DNA of 64,000 bases from Topomyia yanbarensis. Lineage: Eukaryota; Arthropoda; Insecta; Diptera; Culicidae. The stretch's first letter is position 1; every line of letters begins with the position of its first letter. The notes beneath the pieces are model-generated. The model worked only from the letters and a program-made list of their open reading frames with translations. It was not told the DNA's origin and made no database searches. Positions 1 to 9,953 of the stretch are shown in pieces. The stretch spans positions 2,384,501-2,448,500 of the forward strand of contig NC_080671.1 in NCBI RefSeq assembly GCF_030247195.1. The letters run 5' to 3'. The translations under genes and the position numbers were made by a program.

Positions 1-7
1 TACCACA

Positions 8-32
8 ATGGCGCAGCCCACGCTTCCTCAGG
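8..32 (+). CDS. Candidate first coding exon of the Ty3-type gag
   Basis: The ATG at 8-10 has a strong start context (A at -3, G at +4). It opens eight codons and one extra base before a consensus splice donor, GTGAGT at 33-38. The large gag reading frame downstream has no in-frame ATG from its opening at 429 until about 783, so it needs a start from elsewhere. Joining base 32 to an acceptor after the AG at 473-474 puts this ATG in frame with gag. A competing acceptor at 468-469 would need a different upstream frame. The window begins 7 bases before this ATG, so the leader and 5' LTR cannot be seen. Tentative, because no transcript supports it. Confidence 0.45.
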
Positions 33-474
33 GTGAGTATTTCAAGAGATATAATTTAAAAGAATCGTTGGTAATGATTGTTGAATCAATAATTACTGTT
101 AAAATAAAATGAAACAATCAAAGATATCCATAATTATATATCTCATAGATCAAAGATATCCATAATTTGAACTTTTTCCTGATGGTGGTGAGTAGGCTAA
201 AAATATAAATGGTAGGCTCATCATGACACAAGAAACAAAAACAACTTAAAAAAAAAGAGATTAAAAATTAAAAAAACGGTATGACATTGACACTTTATAT
301 GATTCAAAAAAAAAAATCTGATGGTAGTAAGTAGGCTGAAAAAAAAAATTTGACTCAGTAGGCTTACTATGACATAGAAGCATAAAAAAAAATCTAATTT
401 GATAAAGAAAAAAAAAAGAGTGCTATAATACAACAGTAAAAATGAATACAGGTTTCCTTTTATTTTTAGGAAAG
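33..474 (+). other. Candidate 5' intron of the Ty3-type gag, AT-rich
   Basis: It begins with GTGAGT and ends in a pyrimidine tract (TTTCCTTTTATTTTTAG) followed 5 bases later by a second AG at 473-474. The second AG fits the frame of the ATG at 8; the first is the better acceptor by sequence. The stretch is A-rich with stops in all frames. It holds two small diverged direct repeats: AAAGATATCCATAAT near 119-134 and again near 152-167, and a ~70-bp unit containing GTAGGCT near 179-250 and 318-390. Confidence 0.45.
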
Positions 475-1865
475 GAATTATTAAGAAAAAGAAGAAAAGT
501 GATTCTTCTTCAGTTGTAAAGCCAATTACTGCTAGAGTCAATGCGCCAAAGAAAAAGAAAAATTCCGCTCATGATGTCAATAAATTTGACGTGTTGACAA
601 GCGAGTTGGAAGCGGAAAAATCGCGCTCAGATGAGCTTCGCAAGGAGCTGGACAAAATTAGAATAGAGAAGGAACATTTTGAAGCTATTGCCAAAGCAAC
701 ACCAGCCACGGTTGTTGAGAACCAGAGCATAAGCGATTACAGTGAATACTTCCGGCCACACAGCACACAGCGTGACAAGTCGATGATAGAAGAATCTCGG
801 TTCATGTCATCAATCAATCAGTTGTCCATCTCATCAGTCAATGTGCCTGAGTGCAAACCAATAGGAGAGGATGGAGAAATATATCGCTACGCGTTTGAGC
901 AATGGAAGGATCTCTTGGTAGACTCAATGTTGCTAGCCGGCGTTTCTGATGAAGCAACACAGTTCATGATTTTCAAGGTGAAAGCTGGCTCACGATTACT
1001 GGATATTTATAAAAATTCCAAATCGGATGAAAATGCTCCGGATTCTGCATCTTGTCCCTTCTCAAATGCAATGCATCGTCTGAAAATCTACTTTGGCTCC
1101 GGTTCAGATGTAATGTGGCAGCGGCGAAAATTGGCTCTCATGTTTCAGAAGGCAGAAGAATCCGATTCAGCTTACATAAATAGAGTTGGAACAACAGCCC
1201 GGTTGTGCGAATATGGAGAAGACAGAGAGTCAGAAGCCATATTGGGAACTGTGGCCGATCACGCTCGCAGTAAAGAGGTTCGTACAGCAGCTCTGAAAAT
1301 GCTGCATCGCAAGGGATCCTTCACAGACCTTATCGATAAGGTACGAGAAATTGAATGCATTCGCTTTAGTGAGCAATTCTTTAAAGAAAGACATGAACCG
1401 AAGGAACAAGCGCATATGGCACCGGTTAGTGCTGATTTCCCATTGAATGCTCAGCAATATCGTCAACACATTAACGTTCCTCCTTATCAACGTGGTCGGT
1501 CTCGTGGATATCCAGTACGCCGGTTCAACAGGCCAGGAAATCAACGCTTTTTCAGTAACGATAGGTCACCGTATACACAACTAGGTAATCGAGCTCCTAT
1601 ACAAAGTACCAGATGCTGGAGATGTACTAGTGTGTACCACCATCCAACTGTTTGTCATGCCGTTAGTAAAATTTGCAGAAACTGTGGAAGTGAGGGTCAT
1701 ATACAAATAGCATGCAAGTCGAGAATCCATACAGGAACTAAACGAGAGTCTGAGTATGAAGAATCAATCGACCAAGATATTCCACCGCGTAAGATCGCTG
1801 CCATACAGGAACAGGATAGCGATGATGTATCTGTGGAAAAAGTAAGTGATGAAATCAAAAATTAA
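475..1865 (+). CDS. gag: Gag-like protein of a Ty3/gypsy-type retrotransposon
   Basis: Capsid/nucleocapsid-type protein that would package element RNA. It has a lysine-rich N-terminus that may be nuclear-localising, a short charged helical stretch (about 591-690), a capsid-like middle region with the aromatic/charged pattern of arthropod Ty3 Gag, an Arg/Gly/Tyr-rich basic stretch near 1480-1600, and two zinc-knuckle-like Cys/His clusters near 1617-1720 (CWRC... and CRNCGSEGHIQIAC). The frame is open from 429 to the TAA at 1863-1865, but its first ATG is near 783, so the N-terminus is probably supplied by the exon at 8-32. A consensus splice donor (GTAAGT, 1842-1847) lies inside the gene, 22 bases before the stop. 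Unspliced RNA would give Gag alone and spliced RNA a Gag-Pol fusion. Family assignment is firm; exact lineage is not. Confidence 0.8.
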
Positions 1866-2045
1866 ATATATATTATGTACACTTCAATATCAAAATTTGA
1901 ATTACTAATCAATATGAAATAGTCATTATATATTAAATCTAATTTGAAAAATAAAGTAATGATGTAAATTTAAAAGAAAACTGCTGAGCTAAAAAAAAAA
2001 CAAAAGGAAAGAAAATTCCACTGATCAAGCAATTTATTTTGATAG
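1842..2045 (+). other. Candidate alternative intron joining gag to pol
   Basis: The donor AAA|GTAAGT follows a complete gag codon (phase 0). The acceptor TTGATAG at 2045 precedes base 2046, which is a pol codon start (phase 0). The acceptor's own TAG is the in-frame stop that closes the pol frame upstream, so pol is open exactly from this acceptor. A branch-like CTGAT lies about 20 bases upstream. Length is 204 nt, normal for an insect intron. Retained, it ends Gag at 1863; removed, gag and pol become one frame. No transcript evidence is available. Confidence 0.6.
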
Positions 2046-5000
2046 GTTGTACCTCTGGCAATGGATGAAAAAGTAGCGGCACATCGGGTGGCTACGATTT
2101 CACACATGATGGATGAAGGAATCATTGAGGTTACCGTTGCGGGTATGCCATGCCAGTTCCTCATTGATTCTGGAGCTCAAGTTAATACGTTCACGGAAAA
2201 ATTATTTCGTGTGATGATCTCGGATTCACGGTACTGTTATGGGGTTTTCAACATACAGGAGAAATCAGACCGATCTCTTAAAGCATATGCATCGGCGGGA
2301 GAAATTGCGGTGGTAGCAACATTTGAAGCCTACCTATTTATTTCTAACGAGAGACCGACCTATCTAGAGAAATTCTACGTTGTTAGGGAGCTTCGGTCCC
2401 TTTTGAGTCGATCAACAGCGACACGATACAGCGTGCTTCTGTTGGGAGTCAATGTACCAGTTACTATCGATGGAAATTCAAAAGTCTTCTTTCTAACGGG
2501 AGAAATAGCTTCAGTCAACTGTAAGGAACATTTTCCGAAGTTTAACATACCTCCGGTGAAAATTTCATACAATAAATCGGAACCACCATGTAGGAACATC
2601 TACCTCAGTATACCGCAAGCGGTTAGACCGCTAGTTGAAGAACGCCTTCAGCAACTAGTGAACGCGAATATCATCGAAATAGTTACTGATGACATGGACA
2701 CCTCATTTTGTTCGTCCATGATCGTTGTGCCAAAAGGAAAGCATGACATTCGACTCGTTATTGACTTAAGAGGTCCTAACCAATATATCTACCGTACTCC
2801 ATTCAGTATGCCCACGTTGGAGAGTATAGTTGCCAAATTAAATGGAGCTAAATGGTTTTCCACGATTGATTTGAGTAATGCCTTCTTTCACGTGGAACTC
2901 GATTCAGAATCTCGCCATTTGACAAATTTTTTTACCGAGTTTGGGATGTTCCGATGTGTGCGACTACCGTTTGGTTTGTGCAATGCACCCGATTTATTCC
3001 AGGAAATCCTACAGAGGAAAATACTTGGTGGTTGTGAAGGAGTCACAAATTACCTTGATGATGTCCTGGTTTATGGAAAGACGAAAGAGGAGCACGACGC
3101 AAATCTTGCTGCAGTGCTTGCTCGATTGAAGGAACATAACGTACAGCTAAATGAATCAAAATGCGTATTTAGTAGTCAATCAGTCAATTTCCTAGGATTC
3201 GTCCTTACACCAGAAGGCTGGAAGATTGATGATGAAAAGATAGCGGCCATAAAAAGTTTTCGGAGACCAGAGAATCGTGCTGAAGTAAAAAGCTTTCTTG
3301 GATTAGTTACTTTCATCGACCGGTTCATTACTAACAGGGCAGATAAAACAGAGCACCTAAGAGCATTGGCTAATTCTCATGAGTTTCATTGGTCAGAACG
3401 AGAAGAAAAAGAATTTCGATATCTGCAAGATGGCGCTCTAAATACTATAAAATCACTTGGATACTATAGTCCAACAGATACCATAGAACTATATGTAGAC
3501 GCGTCTCCTGTTGGCTTAGGAGCAGTGTTGGTACAGTTCGACAATGCTCGTATACCAAGAGTTATAGCATGTGCTTCCAAAGCACTAACACCTACAGAGA
3601 AAAAGTATCCTCATACGCATAAAGAATCACTAGCCGTCGTATGGGGTGTAGAACGATTTGCATCGTATCTACTAAGCAGACACTTCACCGTCAGAACTGA
3701 TGCAGAGGCAAACGAGTTCATTTTCGGGTCTAGCCATAGAGTCGGTAGACGAGCTTTAGCGCGGGCAGATGCATGGGCCCTTCGACTACAGCCCTATGAC
3801 TTCGAAATAAAAGGAATTCCAGGGAAATCTAATGTTGCTGACGCTCTCTCACGACTGTTAAATCGGTCTCAAGAAGCAGTACCATTCGAGGAAGACGAAA
3901 ATCATTTTCTGTTCGTTCTTGATACAGGTTTCCTGGAATTGACGTGGGAAGAAATTGAATTCAGTTGTGAGAACGACGACCAGCTCCAACAATTACGTGT
4001 TGCCGTTGAACTTGATCAATGGCCACCAGAGCTTCGAAAGTACGAAGCTCAAAAGAAATATTTGCATTCAATGGGATTCCTCATCTTCAAGGACAATCGA
4101 GTCATCTTGCCGGATTCTCTACGTCAACGTGTCATGCAAATGGCACATGGTGGTCACATAGGTGAAGTAGCGATGAAACGAATCATGAGGGAATATTTCT
4201 GGTGGCCGAGAATGTCAACCGATGTTGAGCGCTTTGTTAAGAATTGTGAAACATGCCTCCGTCTTTCCAAGAAAAATCCTCCTGTGCCACTCAGCAGCCG
4301 AGAATTGCCTGACGGCCCGTGGCAAATTCTCCAAATAGATTTTCTGAGCATCCCTGGATTTGGTTATGGTGAATTTTTGATAGTAGTCGACACCTACTCT
4401 CGTTATTTATCTGTGGTTGAAATGAGGCATATGGATGCTGAAAGCACAAATACAGCACTTTGTGAAGTATTCCGACTCTGGGGTTGTCCGCTAATTATAC
4501 AGAGCGACAATGGTCCGCCTTTTCAAGGTACTCAATTCATACAATTCTGGGAGAGCAAAGGCGTTAAGATACGAAAATCAGTTCCACTTAGTCCACAATC
4601 AAACGGGGCTGTAGAACGACAGAACCAAGGGATAACGAGAGCATTGGCAGCATCCAAAATTGATGGCACTAACTGGAGACGTGCGCTTCAACTATACACT
4701 CACAATCATAACAATTTGGTTCCACATTCCAGACTGTTAGTAACTCCCTTTGAGCTAATGTGTGGATGGAAGTATCGTGGACATTTTCCGTGTCTCTGGG
4801 AGCGCTCACGTAAGCAGTTGGACCGTACAGATATCCGTGAAAAAGATGCTGAAACGAAATTGATAAGTAAAGAAGATGCAGATTTAGCAAAAGGAGCGAA
4901 ACAATCGGATATAAAAATTGGCGATACGGTATTACTAGCTCAAAATAAAAAATCCAAAACTGATTCTGCTTTCTCACAAGAACGTTACAAGGTCGTAGCG

Positions 5001-5321
5001 AGAGACGGTCCCAAAGTCGTTTTGATAAGCAGTAATGGTATCCAGTACGCACGTAATGTGCAAGACGTAAAAAGGGCTCCTGTAACACCAGATGAAGCTT
5101 CAAATATGAACGTTTCTCCAGATATGTCACATTCGAACGACGCAGATTGCATGGAGAAAGTAAATAGTGATCCGAATTCCCCTCATGTGATGGACACATC
5201 GGTTCCTCTCGCCCTCGGTGATGTTGTGAATCCTCAATCATCCAATTTTAAAAGATTTCGACGAGACATCAAAAGACCTAGCAGATTCGACGATCAATTT
5301 GTTTACGCTGTATTTCAATAG
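2046..5321 (+). CDS. pol: Pol polyprotein of a Ty3/gypsy-type retrotransposon
   Basis: Carries the enzymes for reverse transcription and integration in the order typical of Ty3/Metaviridae. Residues are numbered from the ATG at 2061. Aspartic protease has DSGA with catalytic D36. Reverse transcriptase spans about 190-370 with the catalytic YLDD at 331-334. RNase H has its first acidic residue at D480 (VDAS). Integrase shows the HHCC zinc-finger (H696, H699, Cys pair near 728-731) and a D760, D816, E852 triad with the classic 35-residue D-E spacing. A GPY/F-like tail follows near 960-1010. The frame is uninterrupted, so the enzyme could be functional. No env-like ORF follows. The open frame begins at the splice acceptor (2046), 15 bases before the first ATG, supporting expression as a spliced Gag-Pol. 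AATAAA lies just after the stop. Confidence 0.9.
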   Translation, partial: VVPLAMDEKVAAHRVATISHMMDEGIIEVTVAGMPCQFLIDSGAQVNTFTEKLFRVMISDSRYCYGVFNIQEKSDRSLKAYASAGEIAVVATFEAYLFISNERPTYLEKFYVVRELRSLLSRSTATRYSVLLLGVNVPVTIDGNSKVFFLTGEIASVNCKEHFPKFNIPPVKISYNKSEPPCRNIYLSIPQAVRPLVEERLQQLVNANIIEIVTDDMDTSFCSSMIVVPKGKHDIRLVIDLRGPNQYIYRTPFSMPTLESIVAKLNGAKWFSTIDLSNAFFHVELDSESRHLTNFFTEFGMFRCVRLPFGLCNAPDLFQEILQRKILGGCEGVTNYLDDVLVYGKTKEEHDANLAAVLARLKEHNVQLNESKCVFSSQSVNFLGFVLTPEGWKIDDEKIAAIKSFRRPENRAEVKSFLGLVTFIDRFITNRADKTEHLRALANSHEFHWSEREEKEFRYLQDGALNTIKSLGYYSPTDTIELYVDASPVGLGAVLVQFDNARIPRVIACASKALTPTEKKYPHTHKESLAVVWGVERFASYLLSRHFTVRTDAEANEFIFGSSHRVGRRALARADAWALRLQPYDFEIKGIPGKSNVADALSRLLNRSQEAVPFEEDENHFLFVLDTGFLELTWEEIEFSCENDDQLQQLRVAVELDQWPPELRKYEAQKKYLHSMGFLIFKDNRVILPDSLRQRVMQMAHGGHIGEVAMKRIMREYFWWPRMSTDVERFVKNCETCLRLSKKNPPVPLSSRELPDGPWQILQIDFLSIPGFGYGEFLIVVDTYSRYLSVVEMRHMDAESTNTALCEVFRLWGCPLIIQSDNGPPFQGTQFIQFWESKGVKIRKSVPLSPQSNGAVERQNQGITRALAASKIDGTNWRRALQLYTHNHNNLVPHSRLLVTPFELMCGWKYRGHFPCLWERSRKQLDRTDIREKDAETKLISKEDADLAKGAKQSDIKIGDTVLLAQNKKSKTDSAFSQERYKVVARDGPKVVLISSNGIQYARNVQDVKRAPVTPDEASNMNVSPDMSHSNDADCMEKVNSDPNSPHVMDTSVPLALGDVVNPQSSNFKRFRRDIKRPSRFDDQFVYAVFQ

Positions 5322-5323
5322 CG

Positions 5324-5329
5324 AATAAA
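5324..5329 (+). promoter_or_regulatory. Possible polyadenylation signal after pol
   Basis: AATAAA three bases after the pol stop. It could end a spliced gag-pol transcript or be chance in AT-rich sequence. Confidence 0.3.
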
Positions 5330-5940
5330 TTTGGCTGTTTTTTGCAATAAGAGTAGAGTAATAGGAGAATGTAGTAGATAAGTAAGGCTATAAAGAAAAA
5401 TAAATAATATAATTATCTTAAAATGTACTTACAAAATGCCTACGACGGTGATATACATCACTGAAATTTATTAAACAGAATTATAGAACAAAACAAAAAC
5501 AAAAACTGACGTTTCCTATATTATATTGTTTTACTGTGAAGTGCGCTATTAATATAGGAAATATCGTTTAGGGTTGGAGTCTCGGGAGAGCTTAAAAATG
5601 ATGTGTATGTGAAGATGGATATGAATCATTGATCAAGGTAGTTGCTTAAAGGTATAGGCCATGCACTGAATTAAAAGTGCTTTCGAGAGTTTTGTTTGAA
5701 AGCTGTTAGAAGAGAGATATCCGAGAACGAGCATAAGTTGCGTTCATACAATAATGGATAAACGGTCAACCAATGAACGTGTGTGCGTGTTTTTAGTGAA
5801 AGAAATTTTAGTATGTGTAATGCATAAGGTATCGTTAAAAGATTTGATTCGACATTCAGAAAACTAACTTTAGAGCGAACAGACGCGTTTAAAATTTTCT
5901 CGACGCTGAAAAAAAATGGACGGTGAGAACATGGTCGGTT
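5330..5940 (+). repeat. Non-coding 3' region of the Ty3-type element, possible 3' LTR
   Basis: A purine-rich AATAGGAGAA at 5360-5369 directly precedes TGTAGTAG at 5370, followed by TATAAAG near 5390. This order (polypurine tract, then TG) suggests an LTR start. The 5' LTR lies outside the window, so neither LTR identity nor the right end can be checked. No gene is seen here. Sequence up to 5940 belongs neither to the Ty3 coding part nor to the LINE fragment that follows. Confidence 0.35.
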
Positions 5941-6591
5941 ACCACACCATAGAAGGTAGATAGCATTTGAAATGCTAAGTTCTTCGATTTGAGTTCGACA
6001 TGCGATTACTAATTTCGATCTCGAATCTGCCGAACTAAGTGATTTCAGGGCAGCCTGACTGTCAGAGTAAAAATAGATTCTTTTACCGAAAATTCCCTGT
6101 TGAAGTGCGGATTGTACGCCACACAGAATCGCAAAGATTTCTGCTTGGAATACGGTACAGTATCTACCAAGCGAATGAGATTGGTTTAAACTCATCTCAT
6201 GACAATAGACACCAGCACCAGCTCGGCCCTCCAACAAAGAACCGTCCGTATAACAAACTACGTATTATTGTCGCTCCATCCAGCCAGACAGCCATTCCTC
6301 ACGAAGAGGAATTCTCACATTGAAAGTTTTAGAAGGAAAACTACATGTGAGTGTAAGGTCACTGGGAGCAAGTGTATATTCATCCCAAGTAACCATTTGG
6401 GGCCACAGTCTTGTGTGGCTAGTTACACGATCTATTGGGTTACTGTTCCAGAGCCCAGTAACCTTAAGACGGTATGCACAAGAAAGTGCTTCTTGTTTCA
6501 GAAACACATGTAGTGGTTTTATGTTCAAAAGTGCCTCGAGAGCAGCAGTAGGTGTTGTCGAGAACTCACCAGTCATCGCCATCAAGACCAT
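5941..6591 (-). pseudogene. LINE RT C-terminus and RNase H (fragment)
   Basis: Continues the preceding RT segment after a frameshift. The part at 6265-6591 matches the region between RT and RNase H of the intact copy. A second frame change near 6250 leads into RNase H, where YTDGS, the QAEIFAI helix with its catalytic Glu, and SDSQAAL are visible. Similarity ends at about 5941, just where the intact copy has its WVPGHCG and NEWAD motifs, so the last catalytic Asp is missing. The reading frame runs on to 5671 through unrelated sequence. Confidence 0.8.
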
Positions 6592-6594
6592 CCT

Positions 6595-7611
6595 CTAAAG
6601 ATGGTTTAACTTTGATTGGATTGTCATGACTTCTCCCTTCTGCCACCAAACAAGGCACCCGTATGCCAGTATTGGTCTAACAATTGTTGTGTAGATCCAC
6701 TGAACGTACTTGAGTTTGAGTCCCCAAGATTTGCCGAAAGCCCGTCTACATTGGCCAAAGGCCATGCAAGCTTTCTTGATCCTGAAATCGATGTGAGCTG
6801 TCCAATTAAGTTTTGAGTCGAGAATTACCCCAACGTACTTAACCTGATCTTCGACAATAATTTCAGAGTCAAAAAACTGCAATGGACGAGCTCCGATTGT
6901 AATCCTTCGTTGCGTGAAAAGCACCATTGAGGTTTTATTTGGATTAACTGATAGTCCAACATGAAGACACCACCGCTCGACAACACATAAGGCTTGTTGC
7001 ATCAAATCAAAAAGTGTGTTAATGCAAATACCGGTGATCATTATATGATAATCATCGGCGAAACCATACGTCGGAAACCCAAGCTCATTTAGTTTTCTCA
7101 ACAAGCTATCGGCGACAAGGTTCCATAGAAGTGGTGACAGCACACCACCTTGAGGACATCCGCAGACACTCAGTTTCCTCATCTCTACTTGTCTTAACGA
7201 TGAGCACAGATGTCGGTTGCTAAGCATTGCGTGTATCCAGTTCGTGATATATGAAGGTACTCCATGACCTCGTGCTGCTTCCAAAATGGATTCGAAAGAC
7301 ACGTTGTCAAAAGCACCTTCAATTTCGAGAAAAACTCCTAAACTTGATTGCTTTTGTGAAAAAGCTTTTTCAATGTTGTAGACAACATTGTGTAACAGGG
7401 TGGTAGTAAACTTCCCCCGCTGATATGCATGTTGCATTGCATGCAGCGGGTGCTCGCCCAAGCTACCATCCCGAATGTAGTGGTCGATTAAACGTTCCAC
7501 TGATTTGAGAAGGAAGGAGGTCAGACTGATCGGTCTAAAGCTCTTTGCCTCCTCATAAGTGACGCGGCCACCTTTGCGAATGAATTTGACAGTTATTTCC
7601 ATAACTGACAT
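6595..7611 (-). pseudogene. LINE reverse transcriptase domain (fragment)
   Basis: A 338-codon open stretch covering most of the RT fingers and palm. It keeps the catalytic FADDY box, the upstream PQGGVLSPLLWNLV motif and the thumb region to the conserved SKLNHL. A stop and frame change at about 6595 separate it from the following segment, whose protein continues the same alignment. It has no endonuclease domain or start context of its own. Non-functional as it stands. Confidence 0.85.
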
Positions 7612-8152
7612 ACTTCAAACCCGTCGGATGCCACGCGGCCTTTAGGCTGGTTTTGTCCGGAGAAAGATAATACAGTTATCAACCTCCTAGTGGACCACAG
7701 CCAGTTACTGGGGAGTTCGCCCGGCTCTTCCCAGGCTCCGTTCGCCATTGAGAATATTTTAAACCCCCTCAACAATTTTACCCATAGCACGGGTCGCATG
7801 ACACTATGGAATTGGGGTTCCCTGTTTGGTGTTACCACCGGAACAGGTAGTCCGTAGTGTAATTCTTAGCCGGTTCAAACAACCACTACCGACACTACAC
7901 GGCTTATCTAGGCTGTTCGGAGAAAGAAGCTGACATTTATGGACAGCTCCCATAGATGGCCGAACAGCCAAGTGGCTGGTTGACCCCACTGGAGCTACAG
8001 AGTAGGAAATGGTTCGGTGTAAGCGCTTCCGATTCCTCTGAGTCGAGCGGTAAGTATGTCAAAGGTCTAGTATACACTAAACTTTCTGCTTCCGCCGCTA
8101 AGGTATGCAGTCCTTCGTCGTCTAACTTACCGTCCGAATACGCGTCCCCCAT
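7612..8152 (-). pseudogene. BEL/Pao integrase C-terminus and tail (fragment)
   Basis: The open segment at 7937-8152 carries RPLTYLPLDSEESEALTPNH, the conserved post-catalytic stretch of BEL integrases. Further minus-strand scraps down to 7612 (such as QPKGRV) resemble the C-terminal tail domain in shifting frames. Sequence switches directly to LINE at 7611. Confidence 0.65.
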
Positions 8153-8158
8153 TGCAGT

Positions 8159-8569
8159 CTAAACGGAGGGTACTAGTCGCTCCCAAGCTCCACCCATGTG
8201 CGGGGCTTCCGGCGGGATGAAATTCCATTTGGTTGATATATTAGTGAAAGTTGCTGTCAATTCCTGGTTGATCTGCTCTCGAAGAATTCGTTCCGCCCCA
8301 TGAAAGTTTGTTCCATTGTCAGTGAAGAATTCGAGTGGTGAACCACGACGGGATATGAACCTCCGGATACATGATATGCAGGATGCGGTTGATAGATTGT
8401 AAGCGATCTCCAAATGCACGGCGCGTACAGTGAGACACGTGAATAAAGTAATCCATCGTTTGACGCTTGACCTTCCTACTTTCACCAATAATGGGCCAAA
8501 GTAATCTACTTCAACGTAGGTGAATGGGCGAATATGATCAGCTAATCGTGCCAGAGGTAATGGGGCCAT
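8159..8569 (-). pseudogene. BEL/Pao integrase core (fragment)
   Basis: Contains the BEL integrase motifs EVDYFGPL (first Asp), FTDNGTNFHGA (second Asp) and PPEAPHMGGAWERLV (catalytic Glu). The zinc-binding N-terminal part lies upstream in another frame around 8570-8680. A stop after RLVPSV ends this segment; the continuation is at 7937-8152. Confidence 0.8.
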
Positions 8570-8678
8570 TGGAGGGATTTTCGGTTGAGCCTTCCGAATT
8601 TTACAGTATTAGCAATTTAGGGCCACCTTTCGCACGATAGTTCCAAGTCTGGGTATCATGTAACATTGCCGCATTTCA

Positions 8679-9899
8679 TTAAATACCGTTTCCATGTTTG
8701 CATGACGATATAAGCGATGATACTAATCCACAAGAAGCATTGTCACCTGGTGATCCCTTGGCAAAACAATAGGGAAACGGGTGTCGAATGGAACATGTTT
8801 CGATGGCCTTTCTCGCTCGGCTGCTCTGCCGCAACAAGCCTCTGTCGTCTAGCACCGGTACCATTTGGTACAGTACGCTCTGATTCTCAATTGGCTTCCT
8901 CTGTTCGACAGGTAGGCTACTATTATACCTCAACACTATTATTTCATCGGTATACGTTTCGTACTGTGTTTGCTTAAAGATAGCTTCGCTGGCGGCTTGA
9001 AGTTCCTCCTGTTGCAAATGCCCAGTTAGTTTTGGGTTATTCAACGTGATATTATTTATGAAACGGAGCACATAGGCCATCATTCGAAGCAGCCTTGCCC
9101 ATCGGGAAAAACGGTCATAGTGAATCAGAGGTTCTATTACCACGTGATGGCATATTGATGGACGCATCTCTTCAGTCGTGGCGGCAGTTAATTTTACCGA
9201 ACGGGGCCACTCGTCCTCTGGTAGGCACAACAAATTCAATCCTCCGAACCACTTGCTTTCATCGTTGAAATATGGTCCGCTTCCCCACTTGGTTGCTTCA
9301 TCGGCCGGGTTTGACTTCGAAGGAACCCACCTCCACTCTGTTATGCTCGTTGATTCGAGGATTTCCCCTACCCGGTGCGCAACGTATGGTCGATAGTTGC
9401 GTGGATCTGCTTGTATCCACGAGAGGGCAGTTGTGGAATCTGTCCACAGTGTTCGTTTGGTGATGGAGATAGTCAGGGAATCCTGTACAAAATTCATTAG
9501 ACGAACCCCCAGTACGCATCCTTCTAACTCTAGCTTCGGTACAGACATAGGTTTCACGGGGGCAACCTTCGCTTTGCCGGCCACTAAAACACATTGAGGG
9601 TTTCCGTTGCCAATTGTTTGTAGATACACAGCACATGCGTACGCGGTTTCGCTGGCATCAACGAAAACATGTAGCTGAACGTCTTTATAGATTTCAGCGG
9701 TTGCCTTTTGAAAGTAGCATCTCGGAATGCGCATTGTAGAAATGAACTCGATCATTTTAACCCACTTAATCCAGAAATAAAAGGCTTTATCGTCCACCTT
9801 GTCATCCCAGTCTGCTCCTGTGCGCCACAGCTTTTGTATAAGCACCTTTCCGTGGATCAGAAATGGTGCCAATAATCCCAAGGGATCAAACATTGTCAT
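8679..9899 (-). pseudogene. BEL/Pao RNase H and connecting region (fragment)
   Basis: A 406-codon open stretch starting at FDPLGLLAPFLIHGK, the conserved post-RT motif of BEL/Pao. It includes the RNase H-like core (HVFVDASETAYACAVY, WTDSTTALSWIQ, VPSKSNPADEATKWG) and the linker towards integrase. Open for over 1.2 kb but isolated by frame changes at both ends. The upstream stop near 9900 separates it from the YVDD segment. Confidence 0.8.
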
Positions 9900-9953
9900 T
9901 ACACAACGTAATAATTGCCGTTTAGTTGGCCGACCGTTATTATTTATTAATGT

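Larger units (their letters stand above)
5941..7611 (-). mobile_element. LINE fragment, same family as the intact copy at 11993-16236
   Basis: Minus-strand reverse transcriptase and RNase H coding sequence closely related to the ORF2 at 12367-16014. Homology starts abruptly inside the RT N-terminus (7611) and stops abruptly inside RNase H (about 5941), so both ends are truncated. The 3' end is lost too, which ordinary 5' truncation does not explain. Its upstream edge abuts the end of the BEL fragment. Confidence 0.85.

Noticed and set aside
221..541. 106-residue minus-strand ORF
   Set aside because: Poly-Phe/Leu from A-rich plus-strand sequence inside the candidate intron; no domain.
541..597. 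ATG at 541 as the gag start
   Set aside because: It is in the wrong frame and reaches a stop after 18 codons.
5370..5940. Firm call of a Ty3 3' LTR
   Set aside because: The 5' LTR is outside the window, so the repeat cannot be verified; kept only as a possibility.
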